A DNA stretch of 64,000 bases from Arcobacter sp. CECT 8985 (lineage in GTDB: Bacteria; Campylobacterota; Campylobacteria; Campylobacterales; Arcobacteraceae): assembly GCF_004116495.1 (NCBI RefSeq), contig NZ_PDKC01000008.1, positions 25,115 through 89,114 on the forward strand. Reading direction: 5' to 3'. Below, in pieces: positions 45,511-54,729 of this stretch. The translations under genes were made by a program, and so were the position numbers. Below the pieces are notes generated by a model. It ran no database searches and had not been told where the DNA came from. It saw only the letters and a program-made list of their open reading frames with translations. Position 1 is the first letter of the stretch. Every line of letters begins with the position of its first letter.

Positions 45511-46572
45511 ATGAATAAAACTCCTTTTTTTTGGGATAATTATTCTGATCAACCAAGTGTTATAAAAGATAAATCTTATAAAAAAGCAATGAGAAAAAAG
45601 TATATATTTGATTATTTTTATATGCTCTTTTCTTCTATTTTTATTTTACCTTTTTCTATTATTTTTATGAAGTTATTTAAAGGTAATAATCATAAGATTT
45701 CAAATAGAGATTTAATAGGAATTGGTGTTAATTTAGACAAGGGTAGTTCTCAACAAGATCTAGTTGAAGAATTGGGTGTTAAAAATTTAATTATTCGTAT
45801 GCCTTTATGGGATATTAAAAATATAGATTTATATGTTGATTTTGCAAAAAGTTTTAATAATACTTCAAATAAAAATATTTTACTTAATATTATGCAAGAT
45901 AGAGAACATATAGAAGATAAAAAACTTTTGGAAAATCATTTAGATTTGATTTTTTCTAAATTTTCTTCTTTTGTTTTTGAATATCAAATAGCAACTACTA
46001 TAAATAGAGCAAAATGGGGCTTTTTTTCTGTAAAAGAGTATTTGAATTTTTATAAAATTGCACAAAATTTAAGAGATTGTAAATATAAAGATTTGAAACT
46101 TTTAGGCCCTAGTATTATAGATTTTGAATATTATTATAATGTAAGAGCAATGTTTAATTTCTCAAATATTAAATATGATAAATTAAGTGCATTACTTTAT
46201 GTTGATAGAAGAGGAAAACCAACAAATACTCAATATGGAATCTTTGATACAAAAAATAAAATAGATTTATTATTTTCATTATGTAAATTATCACCAAAAG
46301 TAAATAATGAAATTTATATAACTGAAGTAAATTGGCCAATTTCAAATACTTCACCATATGCACCCACAAGTGAAAAAGAGTGTATTTCAAATGAACTTTA
46401 TACAAAATATATGTGTGAATATTTAAAAATAGTAAAAAATAGTAAGAAAATTAAAAGAGTATATTGGCATCAATTAATAGCGCCAGGTTATGGTTTAGTT
46501 GATAATAGAAATGAAAAAATAGTGAAATTACCACAATTTTATAAATTTAAAGAGTTAATAAATGAAAATTGA
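45511..46572 (+). CDS. Membrane-anchored glycoside-hydrolase-like protein
   Basis: I start this at 45511 (MNKTPFFWDNYSD), one base after the previous stop, with AAGG nine bases before; an in-frame ATG at 45481 is inside the upstream gene. Residues ~25-50 form one membrane helix. The rest looks like a TIM-barrel: GIGVNLDKGSSQQDLVEELG, an LLGPSIIDFEYYY segment midway and an ITEVNWPIS strand near residue 273, whose Glu could be a catalytic acid as in clan GH-A. No substrate is evident. It could trim or remodel LPS glycan, or be a non-enzymatic glycan-binding protein. Confidence 0.62.
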   Translation: MNKTPFFWDNYSDQPSVIKDKSYKKAMRKKYIFDYFYMLFSSIFILPFSIIFMKLFKGNNHKISNRDLIGIGVNLDKGSSQQDLVEELGVKNLIIRMPLWDIKNIDLYVDFAKSFNNTSNKNILLNIMQDREHIEDKKLLENHLDLIFSKFSSFVFEYQIATTINRAKWGFFSVKEYLNFYKIAQNLRDCKYKDLKLLGPSIIDFEYYYNVRAMFNFSNIKYDKLSALLYVDRRGKPTNTQYGIFDTKNKIDLLFSLCKLSPKVNNEIYITEVNWPISNTSPYAPTSEKECISNELYTKYMCEYLKIVKNSKKIKRVYWHQLIAPGYGLVDNRNEKIVKLPQFYKFKELINEN

Positions 46573-47500
46573 AAAAATATTTATAGAAATACCTACATGG
46601 TTAGGTGATGCAATTATGACTACACCTGCTATTGAAAATATAATTAAAACATATCCAAATGCAAAAATCATACTTTTAGGATCATTTGTTTCAACTCAAG
46701 CATTAGGTAATTTTAAAAATATAGAAAAAATAATAGTTGATAATACAAAAAAAGAAGGTAATAGATATAAAAATCTATACAATTTAGCTAAGCAAATAGG
46801 AAAAGTTGATTTGGCTATTTCATTTAGAAGAAGTTTATCCTCTAAATTTATGATGTTTTTTGTAAATGCTAAAAAGAAATATAATTATAAGAGATTACAA
46901 AAAGAACAAATACATCAGGTTTTAAGATATAACGATTTTGTAAATCATGTGTTAAATTTAGATAATAAAGCTGGTGATTTATCTTTACATTTTAAGCCTT
47001 TTTTATATGATAAACCTACTCTTGGAATAAATCCTGGTGCTACATATGGAAGTGCTAAAAGGTGGTATCCCAGTGAGTTTGCTAAAGTTGCAATAAAAAT
47101 GTCTAAAACACATAATATTGTTATATTTGGTGGACCAGGAGAAGTTGATATTGCAAAAGATATTGAAAAACAATTAATTGAAAATGGCATAAAAAGTTAT
47201 CAAAATTTAGCAGGAAAAACTACAATTGCTGAATTAATTGAAAAGATAGCAGGGTTAGATATATTTATTACAAATGATTCTGGACCTATGCATGTTGCAG
47301 CAGCTTTTAAAGTAAAAACAATTGCTATTTTTGGACCAACAAGATTTAAAGAGACAAATCAGTGGAATAATCCAAATGAGAATATAATTACAAAAAATCT
47401 AGATTGTGCTCCATGTATGAAAAGAGTGTGTCCTTTAAAACATCATAACTGTATGAAGTTAATAACAGCAGAGGATGTTTTAAAAGTTATAGATAATTAA
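46562..47500 (+). CDS. waaF: ADP-heptose:LPS heptosyltransferase II
   Basis: GT9 enzyme that adds the second inner-core heptose. The N-terminal block is [21 protein letters not shown], with the WaaF-type TWLGDAIM. The middle has [17 protein letters not shown] and the donor site has [26 protein letters not shown]. The late [17 protein letters not shown]ys cluster is typical of WaaF. It has 312 residues. It converges with gmhA, sharing 4 bases, and a palindrome spans the junction. Confidence 0.93.
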   Translation: MKIEKIFIEIPTWLGDAIMTTPAIENIIKTYPNAKIILLGSFVSTQALGNFKNIEKIIVDNTKKEGNRYKNLYNLAKQIGKVDLAISFRRSLSSKFMMFFVNAKKKYNYKRLQKEQIHQVLRYNDFVNHVLNLDNKAGDLSLHFKPFLYDKPTLGINPGATYGSAKRWYPSEFAKVAIKMSKTHNIVIFGGPGEVDIAKDIEKQLIENGIKSYQNLAGKTTIAELIEKIAGLDIFITNDSGPMHVAAAFKVKTIAIFGPTRFKETNQWNNPNENIITKNLDCAPCMKRVCPLKHHNCMKLITAEDVLKVIDN

Positions 47501-47519
47501 CTAAGTTCGTTATCTATAA
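47487..47519. terminator. 10-bp perfect palindrome across waaF/gmhA 3' ends
   Basis: TTATAGATAA (47487-47496) and TTATCTATAA (47510-47519) pair perfectly around 13 bases that contain both stop codons. Each arm encodes Ile-Asp-Asn at the end of its own gene. It is AT-rich and has no long T-run, so it is moderate as a terminator. Confidence 0.5.
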
Positions 47520-48063
47520 TTTGACAAATAGTATGTCCTATTAATATATGCATTTCTTGAATTCTTGGCGTATCATTTGAAGGAACTACTAGATTTACAT
47601 CACAAGCTTCATTCATAGCTCCACCATCTCTTCCTGTTAATCCAACAGTTTTGCAACCAAACTCTTTTGCTAGATTTAAAGCACTTAATACATTTTTGCT
47701 ATTTCCACTTGTACTAATTCCTATTACTAAATCACCTTTATTTGCTAATGCTTCAACTTGTCGATCAAATACTCTATCATATCCGTAATCATTTCCAATT
47801 GCTGTTAATGCACTTGTGTCAGTTGTTAGCGCAATTCCAGGAAGTCCTCTTCTTTCAGTTTTATATCTTCCTGTTAACTCTGCAGCAATATGTTGTGCAT
47901 CTGCTGCACTTCCACCATTTCCACATAATAAAATTTTATTTCCATTTTTTAAAGTATCTACTGCAAGTTGTGATGCAGCTTCTACTTTCTCTTCCATATT
48001 ATCTATAACATTATATATTGTTTCAAGGTGTGCTTTAAATTCATCTGCAATCACTTTTTTCAT
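47497..48063 (-). CDS. gmhA: Sedoheptulose-7-phosphate isomerase
   Basis: Cytosolic SIS-domain enzyme that makes D-glycero-D-manno-heptose 7-phosphate, the first step to ADP-heptose used by WaaC and WaaF. Signatures are [22 protein letters not shown] near residues 45-65, [26 protein letters not shown] and a C-terminal [15 protein letters not shown]. It has 188 residues. AAGGAT lies upstream of the ATG. The other ADP-heptose genes (hldE, gmhB, hldD) are not in this window. Confidence 0.95.
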   Translation of the reverse strand: MKKVIADEFKAHLETIYNVIDNMEEKVEAASQLAVDTLKNGNKILLCGNGGSAADAQHIAAELTGRYKTERRGLPGIALTTDTSALTAIGNDYGYDRVFDRQVEALANKGDLVIGISTSGNSKNVLSALNLAKEFGCKTVGLTGRDGGAMNEACDVNLVVPSNDTPRIQEMHILIGHTICQIIDNELS

Positions 48064-48175
48064 CAGATTTTATCCTTTTTATATGTTAATTTTGATTTTA
48101 TCATAACAATATTTTAAACTTATTAAATCTTTTTATTTTTTATTTGATAAAATTCAAATAAATGGAAAAGTATAA

Positions 48176-49036
48176 ATGATAAAAATTGATTATAAAATAG
48201 AGAATAAACTAATAAAAAAACTTTTAGAAGATGAAAATATACAAAAATTAGAGAAAAGAAAATTAACACAAAAATTGTTTTTTTTTAAAAAAGATTTTGC
48301 AGATGTTTATTTTTTTAGTGGAAAAATAAATAAAGGAGATGAAGCAAAGCTTATAAATGCAAAATTGGTAGTTGTAAATTCCAATAAATTAAAAGAAAAA
48401 CTATTAAAACAGTTCAAGTTAGATTCTTCAAAAATATCTATTCTTTATCCAAGTATTACTAAAAAAACTTTTCAAAGTAAAAATAAAGAGATTTTTTTTG
48501 AAAAATATAATATTCCTTTAGATTATAAAGTTGTATTCTTTACTGCAAAAGATTTTAAAAAGTCAGGTATAAAAGAGTTTTTAGAGTTAATTAAAAGTAT
48601 ACATTATAAGTATGTACAATTTATAATTGCTGGTAATAAAAAAGATATATCAAATTTAAAATTTTTAACTTCAAAATCTGATATAAAAGATAAAATAATT
48701 TATTTAGAAGATTTTAAAAATATAGATTTACTATTTTTCATATGTGATATTTTTGTTTTGCCTACTCAAAAAACAGCTTTTGCAACTTCAATTTTAAAAG
48801 CTATGTACTATAAAAGTGCAGTATTTGTACCTAGTTCAAATAGTGCAAGTGAAGTTGTGGATGTTTTTGCTACAATGAATAGATATGATGATGGAAGCAC
48901 ACCTTTTAAAGTTGATGCTTTATTAGGAAGAAAGGAAGATTTGGACCTTATAAAAAATGATAATTTCAATATTGCAAAAGAGTTTACATTTGATAAGAGT
49001 TTAAAAAAAATAAAATCAATTTTACATAATGTATAA
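48176..49036 (+). CDS. GT-B glycosyltransferase-like protein (short)
   Basis: A 286-residue protein whose second half resembles the donor domain of GT4 enzymes: VVFFTAKDFKKSGIKEFLELI near residue 120, then FVLPTQKTAFATSILKAMYYK near 205, where the EX7E pair is degenerate (no first Glu). The N-terminal acceptor domain is much shorter than in true GT4 enzymes. It sits between gmhA and rpmB and has its own start after AATGGAAA. It may be an unusual core transferase. Activity is uncertain. Confidence 0.65.
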   Translation: MIKIDYKIENKLIKKLLEDENIQKLEKRKLTQKLFFFKKDFADVYFFSGKINKGDEAKLINAKLVVVNSNKLKEKLLKQFKLDSSKISILYPSITKKTFQSKNKEIFFEKYNIPLDYKVVFFTAKDFKKSGIKEFLELIKSIHYKYVQFIIAGNKKDISNLKFLTSKSDIKDKIIYLEDFKNIDLLFFICDIFVLPTQKTAFATSILKAMYYKSAVFVPSSNSASEVVDVFATMNRYDDGSTPFKVDALLGRKEDLDLIKNDNFNIAKEFTFDKSLKKIKSILHNV

Positions 49037-49075
49037 ATGATTGTATTTTTTAAATAAAAGTTAAGAATAATAAGC

Positions 49076-49081
49076 TATAAT
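49076..49081 (+). promoter_or_regulatory. rpmB: Likely -10 element for rpmB
   Basis: TATAAT lies 40 bases before the rpmB start, in the sequence AAGCTATAATACG, with A/T-rich DNA upstream and no clear -35 box. A ribosome site AGAAGGAAA follows before the ATG. Confidence 0.5.
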
Positions 49082-49121
49082 ACGCGAATATTTTTCACTA
49101 CAAATTAAGAAGGAAAAGAAT

Positions 49122-49310
49122 ATGGCAAGAAGATGTGCAATTTCAGGAAAAGGGGCAATGGTTGGAAACAACGTTAGCCACGCTAAAAATAGAACTAAAA
49201 GAAGATTTTTACCAAACTTAAGAACTGTAAGAGTTACTTTAGAAGATGGTACAACTAAAAAAATCAGAATTTCAGCAAAAGAGTTAAGAACTCTTAAAAA
49301 ACACTCATAA
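49122..49310 (+). CDS. rpmB: 50S ribosomal protein L28
   Basis: A 62-residue basic protein of the large ribosomal subunit. [32 protein letters not shown] is the full L28 signature spread over its first half; the two zinc-type Cys pairs of some L28 forms are reduced to one Cys. It stands alone without rpmG. A K+ channel gene follows 24 bases later, with a hairpin between. Confidence 0.96.
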   Translation: MARRCAISGKGAMVGNNVSHAKNRTKRRFLPNLRTVRVTLEDGTTKKIRISAKELRTLKKHS

Positions 49311-49311
49311 G

Positions 49312-49333
49312 AAGGCGCTTAGAAAAGTGCTTT
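49312..49333 (+). promoter_or_regulatory. Hairpin directly before the K+ channel start
   Basis: AAGGCGCTT and AAGTGCTTT form a 9-bp stem (two G-U pairs) around AGAA. It ends one base before the ATG at 49335. The only ribosome-binding-like AAGG lies in its 5' arm, too distant from the ATG when open, so the structure may bring it closer or limit translation relative to rpmB. Confidence 0.4.
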
Positions 49334-49334
49334 C

Positions 49335-50462
49335 ATGAGCTTCTTTAAAAAGATCAAAAAAGCGCTTGGCTGGGAAATACGGTCAAGTAAACCTGAGTAT
49401 GATCTAAATCCACTTATTTATTCACAATTAAAACCCTTTAGATTACCCCTTATTTTAATACAAATCATTTTAATGATTGGTACATTTGGTTATGTATATA
49501 TTGAAGATTACTCAATCATGCATGCAATTTTTCAATCAGCATATACATTTACAACTACTGGTTTTGGTGCATTAAATGAAAGAAATTTTAGTAATGAAGG
49601 TATTGTATTTACTGTAACATTAATGTTATCAGGGTTTGCAGTACTTACTTTTTCTGTGGGTATTATGATTAATACAATCTCAGATGGAACACTTTTAAAA
49701 CTTATAAAGGAAAGAAGGATGCTTTATAAAATAGCAAGACTAAGAAGGCACTTTGTAATATTTTATCATAATGAATATACAGCACAAGTTGCAAGACAAT
49801 TTAGGCAAAATCATGTTCCTTTTGTAGTTATTGACCCAAGAGAAGATATGGAAGAAATTGCCAAAAAGAATAATTATCCATATTTTGTAAATGAAGAACC
49901 ATACAAAGAGATAGCTTTTTTAAAATCACATCTTAGTTCAGCAAAGGGTGCAATTTCATTATCTAAAAATATATCAGATAATATTACTCTTATTGCATCT
50001 ATTAGATTATATGAAAAAGAGCTTGGAAGAAGTCCTTTTTTAGTTATTAGTAATGCTGAAACTCAAAATGACAAAGTTAGATTAAAAAAACTTGGTGCAG
50101 ATAAAGTTGTTGCAACTCCATCTTTAATGGCAAAAAGAGTTAGTGCAATGGCAATTAGGCCTGATATGGAAAATGTACTTGATGAGTTTTTATATAAAAA
50201 AGATACTCCAATTGATATGGAGGAAGCATTTGTAGGAGAAGAGTCTTGGGCTGTTAATAAACAAATTCAAGATTTAAGATTAAGAGATAAAATGAAAGTT
50301 TCAATTATTGGTATTACTGAAGCAGATGGTAAATTTATTCAAATGCCAAAAGGTAGTATTTTAATTACTGAAAATTGCAAACTACTTTTAGTAGGAAGTC
50401 AAAATGGAATTTCCAAATCAAAAAGACTTTTATCTTATAGTGAAAAACCAAAAGATTTATAA
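49335..50462 (+). CDS. Potassium channel protein with RCK domain
   Basis: Two-helix channel of the Kch/MthK type, 375 residues. TM1 is at about 35-55, the pore loop and filter at ~70-80 as TTTGFGA (GFG in place of GYG), and TM2 at ~92-115. A TrkA-N/RCK domain follows (HFVIFYHNEYTAQVARQF near residue 137, a degenerate nucleotide-binding loop without the GxGxxG), then a C-terminal TrkA-C domain (~290-370). It probably sets K+ flux and membrane potential. The degenerate loop suggests control by a ligand other than NAD. Confidence 0.87.
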   Translation: MSFFKKIKKALGWEIRSSKPEYDLNPLIYSQLKPFRLPLILIQIILMIGTFGYVYIEDYSIMHAIFQSAYTFTTTGFGALNERNFSNEGIVFTVTLMLSGFAVLTFSVGIMINTISDGTLLKLIKERRMLYKIARLRRHFVIFYHNEYTAQVARQFRQNHVPFVVIDPREDMEEIAKKNNYPYFVNEEPYKEIAFLKSHLSSAKGAISLSKNISDNITLIASIRLYEKELGRSPFLVISNAETQNDKVRLKKLGADKVVATPSLMAKRVSAMAIRPDMENVLDEFLYKKDTPIDMEEAFVGEESWAVNKQIQDLRLRDKMKVSIIGITEADGKFIQMPKGSILITENCKLLLVGSQNGISKSKRLLSYSEKPKDL

Positions 50463-50479
50463 ATTTCAAGGATTATATA

Positions 50480-51661
50480 ATGTTTACTATTTTACCAATA
50501 AAAGGTCTATTTGACCAAATTGAAGGATTTTATTGTGATGGTATTAGTGCAGGATTAAAAGCAAATAATGCACTTGATTTAGGATTTATTTATAGTGATA
50601 CTTTATGTGATGTTGAAGCTGTGTTTACTAATAACAAATTTCAAGCAGCACCACTTAAACATTTTCAAATGTATGAAGATAATTTTCAAACAAACTTTGT
50701 ATTAATTAATTCTAAAAATGCAAATGCATTAACTGGAAAAAAAGGAATTGAAAATATTGATACTATTTTTTCTTCTTTAAATCATAAGTTAGTAAATCCA
50801 ATTATGAGTAGCACAGGAGTAATAGGAAATCAACTTCCACTTGAAAAAATTATTGCAGGTGCAAACTCATTTGATTTAAATGCAAAAAATGCAAAAAATT
50901 TAAGTCAAGCAATAATGACAACAGATTCATATGCAAAAACTACAATGTATGAAGTGAAACTTGAAGATGGAAGTAGTTTTAAAATAGGAGCTGTTGCAAA
51001 AGGTGCTGGAATGATAAATCCAAATTTAGCAACAATGCTTTGTTTTATTTGTACTGATGCAGCAGTTCCAAGAGAAGATATGAAAGAGTTATTATCTTCA
51101 AATACTGAAACTACTTTCAATGCAATTTCAGTTGATGGTGATACTTCAACAAATGATACTGTTTTACTTCTTTCAAATAAAAAAGCAGGTGTTTATAAAA
51201 AAGAGGCTTTTAAAGAAGCTTTAAGAGTTGTAATGCACGATATGGCTATGTTAATGGTAGCTGATGGAGAAGGTGCAAAAAAAGCAGTTGCTTTTGAAGT
51301 GAAAAATGCTGCAACTTATGAAGATGCTCAAGTTGCAGCAAAAGCTTTATCAAATTCATTACTTGTTAAAACAGCACTATTTGGAGAAGATCCAAATTTT
51401 GGAAGAATCGCTTCTACAATAGGTGCAAGTAGAGTAACTTGTGATGAAGAAAAATTAGTTATTTCTTATAATAATGTAATTGTTTATAATAAAGGTGAAG
51501 TTGTATTTAATGATGAGGTTGAACAAGCTGCTTTTAAAGTACTTCAAAATAGTAAATTTAAAATTATTTGTGATTTAGGTGTTGGTGATAAAACTTTTAC
51601 AGCATACGGATGTGATTTAGGTTATGAGTATGTTAAAATAAATGCTGATTACAGAACATAA
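50480..51661 (+). CDS. argJ: Ornithine acetyltransferase (bifunctional ArgJ)
   Basis: Transfers acetyl between N-acetylornithine and glutamate in arginine synthesis; 393 residues. The self-cleavage site is in KGAGMINPNLATMLCF, with the nucleophilic Thr in ATML near residue 181. SSTGVIG (~113) forms the oxyanion region, and NPIMSSTG and GEDPNFGRI near residue 310 are family blocks. Cleavage gives alpha and beta chains. Bifunctionality cannot be decided without the rest of the arg genes. Confidence 0.95.
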   Translation: MFTILPIKGLFDQIEGFYCDGISAGLKANNALDLGFIYSDTLCDVEAVFTNNKFQAAPLKHFQMYEDNFQTNFVLINSKNANALTGKKGIENIDTIFSSLNHKLVNPIMSSTGVIGNQLPLEKIIAGANSFDLNAKNAKNLSQAIMTTDSYAKTTMYEVKLEDGSSFKIGAVAKGAGMINPNLATMLCFICTDAAVPREDMKELLSSNTETTFNAISVDGDTSTNDTVLLLSNKKAGVYKKEAFKEALRVVMHDMAMLMVADGEGAKKAVAFEVKNAATYEDAQVAAKALSNSLLVKTALFGEDPNFGRIASTIGASRVTCDEEKLVISYNNVIVYNKGEVVFNDEVEQAAFKVLQNSKFKIICDLGVGDKTFTAYGCDLGYEYVKINADYRT

Positions 51662-51669
51662 ATAAAAGT

Positions 51670-51698
51670 ATATAGAAGTGCAGCTTGTACTTCTATAT
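51670..51698 (+). terminator. Hairpin after argJ
   Basis: ATATAGAAGT and ACTTCTATAT pair perfectly (10 bp) around a 9-base loop, starting 9 bases after the argJ stop. The 3' side has only short T stretches, so it may be a weak terminator. Confidence 0.5.
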
Positions 51699-51815
51699 TA
51701 TAAAACTTTCACTACTTCATTTTTTATTTAAAAATACTAAAAATATACAAAGCGTATAATTTATTCTAAGAAACTTACTGTTATAATTGTACTAATCTAA
51801 TCAAAAGGATGTACA

Positions 51816-52031
51816 ATGTTTCATGAACACAGAGATATAATTGCAAAATTAAAACAAGAAAATCCAAGGTTTCATAAGTTGTTTGATACTCATAATGAAT
51901 TGGATCAAAAAATAGCACAGTTAGAAAAAGATTTTTCTAATCAATTTGAAATTGAAAAACTAAAAAAAGAGAAGCTAAAAGTTAAAGATGAAGTACATAA
52001 TATGATTATTGAATATAATAATGCTAATTAA
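51816..52031 (+). CDS. YdcH/DUF465 family protein
   Basis: A 71-residue, highly charged protein made of two helices, likely a coiled-coil hairpin. HEHRDIIAKLKQENPRFHKLFDTHNELDQKI is the DUF465 signature read over its first half, and KKEKLKVKDEVHNMI closes it. It stands alone with a candidate -10 (TATAAT, 51782-51787) and its own terminator, so it is a single-gene unit. The function of the family is unknown. Confidence 0.88.
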   Translation: MFHEHRDIIAKLKQENPRFHKLFDTHNELDQKIAQLEKDFSNQFEIEKLKKEKLKVKDEVHNMIIEYNNAN

Positions 52032-52037
52032 AAATAT

Positions 52038-52071
52038 AAAAAGAGATTAAATTTTATTTAATCTCTTTTTT
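52038..52071 (+). terminator. Intrinsic terminator of the DUF465 gene
   Basis: A 14-bp perfect stem (52038-52051 with 52057-52070) around TTTTA, ending in six T. It starts 7 bases after the stop. Confidence 0.88.
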
Positions 52072-52159
52072 ATTCTTTGCTTAAAATCTCATATTACCTT
52101 ATACTAAGTACTTTTTAGATAAAATAAAAACAAATATATAAAAATAAAGGCGTTTTTTT

Positions 52160-54727
52160 ATGGAAAACCTTTTCGAAGATCAAGATATAATAGATATTAA
52201 TATAGAAGATAGTGTAAAAGCTTCTTATTTAGACTACTCTATGAGTGTAATTATTGGACGGGCACTTCCTGATGCAAAAGATGGATTAAAACCAGTTCAT
52301 AGAAGAATACTGTATGCTATGCATGATTTAAATATGAGTTCAAGATCTCCATATAAAAAGTCTGCAAGGATTGTAGGGGATGTAATTGGTAAGTATCACC
52401 CACATGGTGATTCTTCTGTTTATGATGCATTAGTAAGAATGGCTCAGAACTTTTCAATGAGAGCTCCTCTTGTTGATGGTCAAGGTAACTTTGGTTCTGT
52501 TGATGGCGATAACGCTGCAGCGATGAGATATACAGAAGCTAGAATGACAAGAATATCTGAAGAGATATTAAGAGATATTGATAAAGATACTGTTAATTTT
52601 ACTTCAAATTATGATGATACTTTAAAAGAACCTGCTATTTTACCAACAAGAGTTCCAACTCTTTTATTAAATGGTAGTGAAGGTATTGCTGTTGGTATGG
52701 CAACTAAAATTCCACCTCATAACTTAAATGAGTTATTAGAAGGTGTTTTACATACTATTGATAATCCAGATGCAACTGCTGATGAGTTATTAGAATTTAT
52801 CAAAGGTCCAGATTTTCCAACTGGTGGAACTATCTTTGGAAGAAGAGGGATTATTGATGCATATAAAACTGGTCGTGGTAGAGTAAAAATAAGAGCTAAA
52901 CACCATATTGAAACAAAAGGTAAAAAAGAAGTAATTGTACTTGATGAACTTCCTTACCAGGTAAATAAATCTAGACTTATTGAACAGATTGCAACTTTAG
53001 CAAAAGAAAAACAAATTGAGGGTGTTTCAGAAGTTAGAGATGAATCTGATAGAGAAGGTATTAGAGTTGTAATAGAACTTAAAAAAGATGCAATGAGTGA
53101 AATTGTATTAAATAATCTTTATAAATCAACTCCACTTGAAACTACATTTGGGATTATTTTACTTGCAGTTCATAATAAAGAACCAAAAGTGTTTAATTTA
53201 CCAGAATTATTAAACTTATTTATCTCTCATAGAAAAACAGTAATTATTAGAAGAACTATTTTTGATTTAGAAAAAGCAAAAGCAAGAGCACACATTTTAG
53301 AAGGTCTGAAAATTGCATTGGATAATATTGATGAAGTAGTACAAATAATTAGATCTTCTGCGAATGACACTGAAGCAAAAGATAAACTTCAAGATAGATT
53401 TGGTTTATCAACTATTCAATCTCAAGCAATTTTAGATATGAGACTTGGTAGATTAACAGGTCTTCAAAGAGATAAACTTGAAGCTGAATATCAAGAGTTA
53501 CTTGCCTTAATTGCAGAGCTTGAAGCTATTTTAAAATCAGAAGAAAAATTAAATGAAATTATTAAAGAAGAAATAGCTGAAATAAAAGATAAATATTCTG
53601 ATGATAGAAGAACAGAAATTGAAGATTCATATGATGAAATTGATATTGAAGATTTAATTCCAAATGAGCCAATGGTTGTTACTATTACTCATAATGGATA
53701 TGTAAAAAGAGTACCAATTAAATCTTATGAAAAACAAAGAAGAGGTGGAAAAGGTAAAGTTGCAGTGACTACTCACGATGATGACTTTATTGAAAGATTC
53801 TTTGTTACAAATACACATGACACTTTAATGTTTATTACTAATATGGGACAATTATATTGGTTAAAAGTATATAGAATTCCTGAAGGTAGTAGAACTGCAA
53901 AAGGTAAGGCAGTAGTTAATCTTATTAATTTAAGAGATGATGAAAAAATCATGGCAATTATTCCAACTACAGATTTTGATGAATCTAAATCTTTAGCATT
54001 CTTTACAAGAAATGGTATTGTAAAAAGAACATCATTATTAGAATTTAGTAATATTAGAAGTAATGGTGTAAGAGCTATTGTTCTTGATGATGCAGATGAA
54101 GTTGTAACAGCTAAGATTACAATTCCTGGTTCTCAATACTTCATGATTTTTACTAGTTTAGGTCAATGTATCAGATTTGAAATTGATAAAACTAGAGAAC
54201 AAGGAAGAAGTACAAGAGGAGTAAGAGGAATTAAATTTAAACATGATTCAGATTTTGTTGTTGATGCTGATGTAATTATTGACGAAAATCAAGAATTATT
54301 AACTGTATCTGAAAAAGGTATAGGAAAAAGAACAACAGTTGATGAGTATAGACTTACAAATAGAGCAGGTTCAGGTGTTATTTCTATGAAATTACATCAA
54401 AAAACTGGTAATGTTATTGGTTCAGTTCTTGTTGATGAAAAACAAGACTTAATGGCATTAACATCTATTGGTAAGATGATTAGAGTTGACATGCAAACAA
54501 TCAGAAAAGCAGGGAGAAATACTTCTGGTGTAATTATTGTAAATGTTGATAAGGGAGATAGAGTTGTATCTATTGCAAAATGTCCTAAAGAAGAGGATGA
54601 TGAATTAGATATCGAATCTGCTACTGATTTAGCAGGAATAATTGAAGATTCAAATTTAATTGATAATGGTGAAACTTCAGAAAAACAAAAAAATGATAAT
54701 TTAGTAGATAGTAAAGAGGAAGATTAA
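52160..54727 (+). CDS. gyrA: DNA gyrase subunit A
   Basis: Breaks and rejoins DNA during negative supercoiling, with GyrB. The 855 residues hold the N-terminal breakage-reunion domain with catalytic Tyr124 ([11 protein letters not shown]), the tower and coiled-coil regions, and a C-terminal beta-pinwheel. The GyrA box is KQRRGGKGK near residue 530, which marks gyrase rather than ParC. The quinolone region reads [12 protein letters not shown] (residues 80-91), with Ser85 at the Thr86 position of Campylobacter and Asp89 intact, so there is no classical resistance change. The acidic C-tail is about 50 residues. Confidence 0.97.
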   Translation: MENLFEDQDIIDINIEDSVKASYLDYSMSVIIGRALPDAKDGLKPVHRRILYAMHDLNMSSRSPYKKSARIVGDVIGKYHPHGDSSVYDALVRMAQNFSMRAPLVDGQGNFGSVDGDNAAAMRYTEARMTRISEEILRDIDKDTVNFTSNYDDTLKEPAILPTRVPTLLLNGSEGIAVGMATKIPPHNLNELLEGVLHTIDNPDATADELLEFIKGPDFPTGGTIFGRRGIIDAYKTGRGRVKIRAKHHIETKGKKEVIVLDELPYQVNKSRLIEQIATLAKEKQIEGVSEVRDESDREGIRVVIELKKDAMSEIVLNNLYKSTPLETTFGIILLAVHNKEPKVFNLPELLNLFISHRKTVIIRRTIFDLEKAKARAHILEGLKIALDNIDEVVQIIRSSANDTEAKDKLQDRFGLSTIQSQAILDMRLGRLTGLQRDKLEAEYQELLALIAELEAILKSEEKLNEIIKEEIAEIKDKYSDDRRTEIEDSYDEIDIEDLIPNEPMVVTITHNGYVKRVPIKSYEKQRRGGKGKVAVTTHDDDFIERFFVTNTHDTLMFITNMGQLYWLKVYRIPEGSRTAKGKAVVNLINLRDDEKIMAIIPTTDFDESKSLAFFTRNGIVKRTSLLEFSNIRSNGVRAIVLDDADEVVTAKITIPGSQYFMIFTSLGQCIRFEIDKTREQGRSTRGVRGIKFKHDSDFVVDADVIIDENQELLTVSEKGIGKRTTVDEYRLTNRAGSGVISMKLHQKTGNVIGSVLVDEKQDLMALTSIGKMIRVDMQTIRKAGRNTSGVIIVNVDKGDRVVSIAKCPKEEDDELDIESATDLAGIIEDSNLIDNGETSEKQKNDNLVDSKEED

Positions 54728-54729
54728 TT

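Noticed and set aside
47742..48106. Two overlapping plus-strand open frames opposite gmhA
   Set aside because: Both lack recognisable motifs, and gmhA on the other strand is unambiguous.
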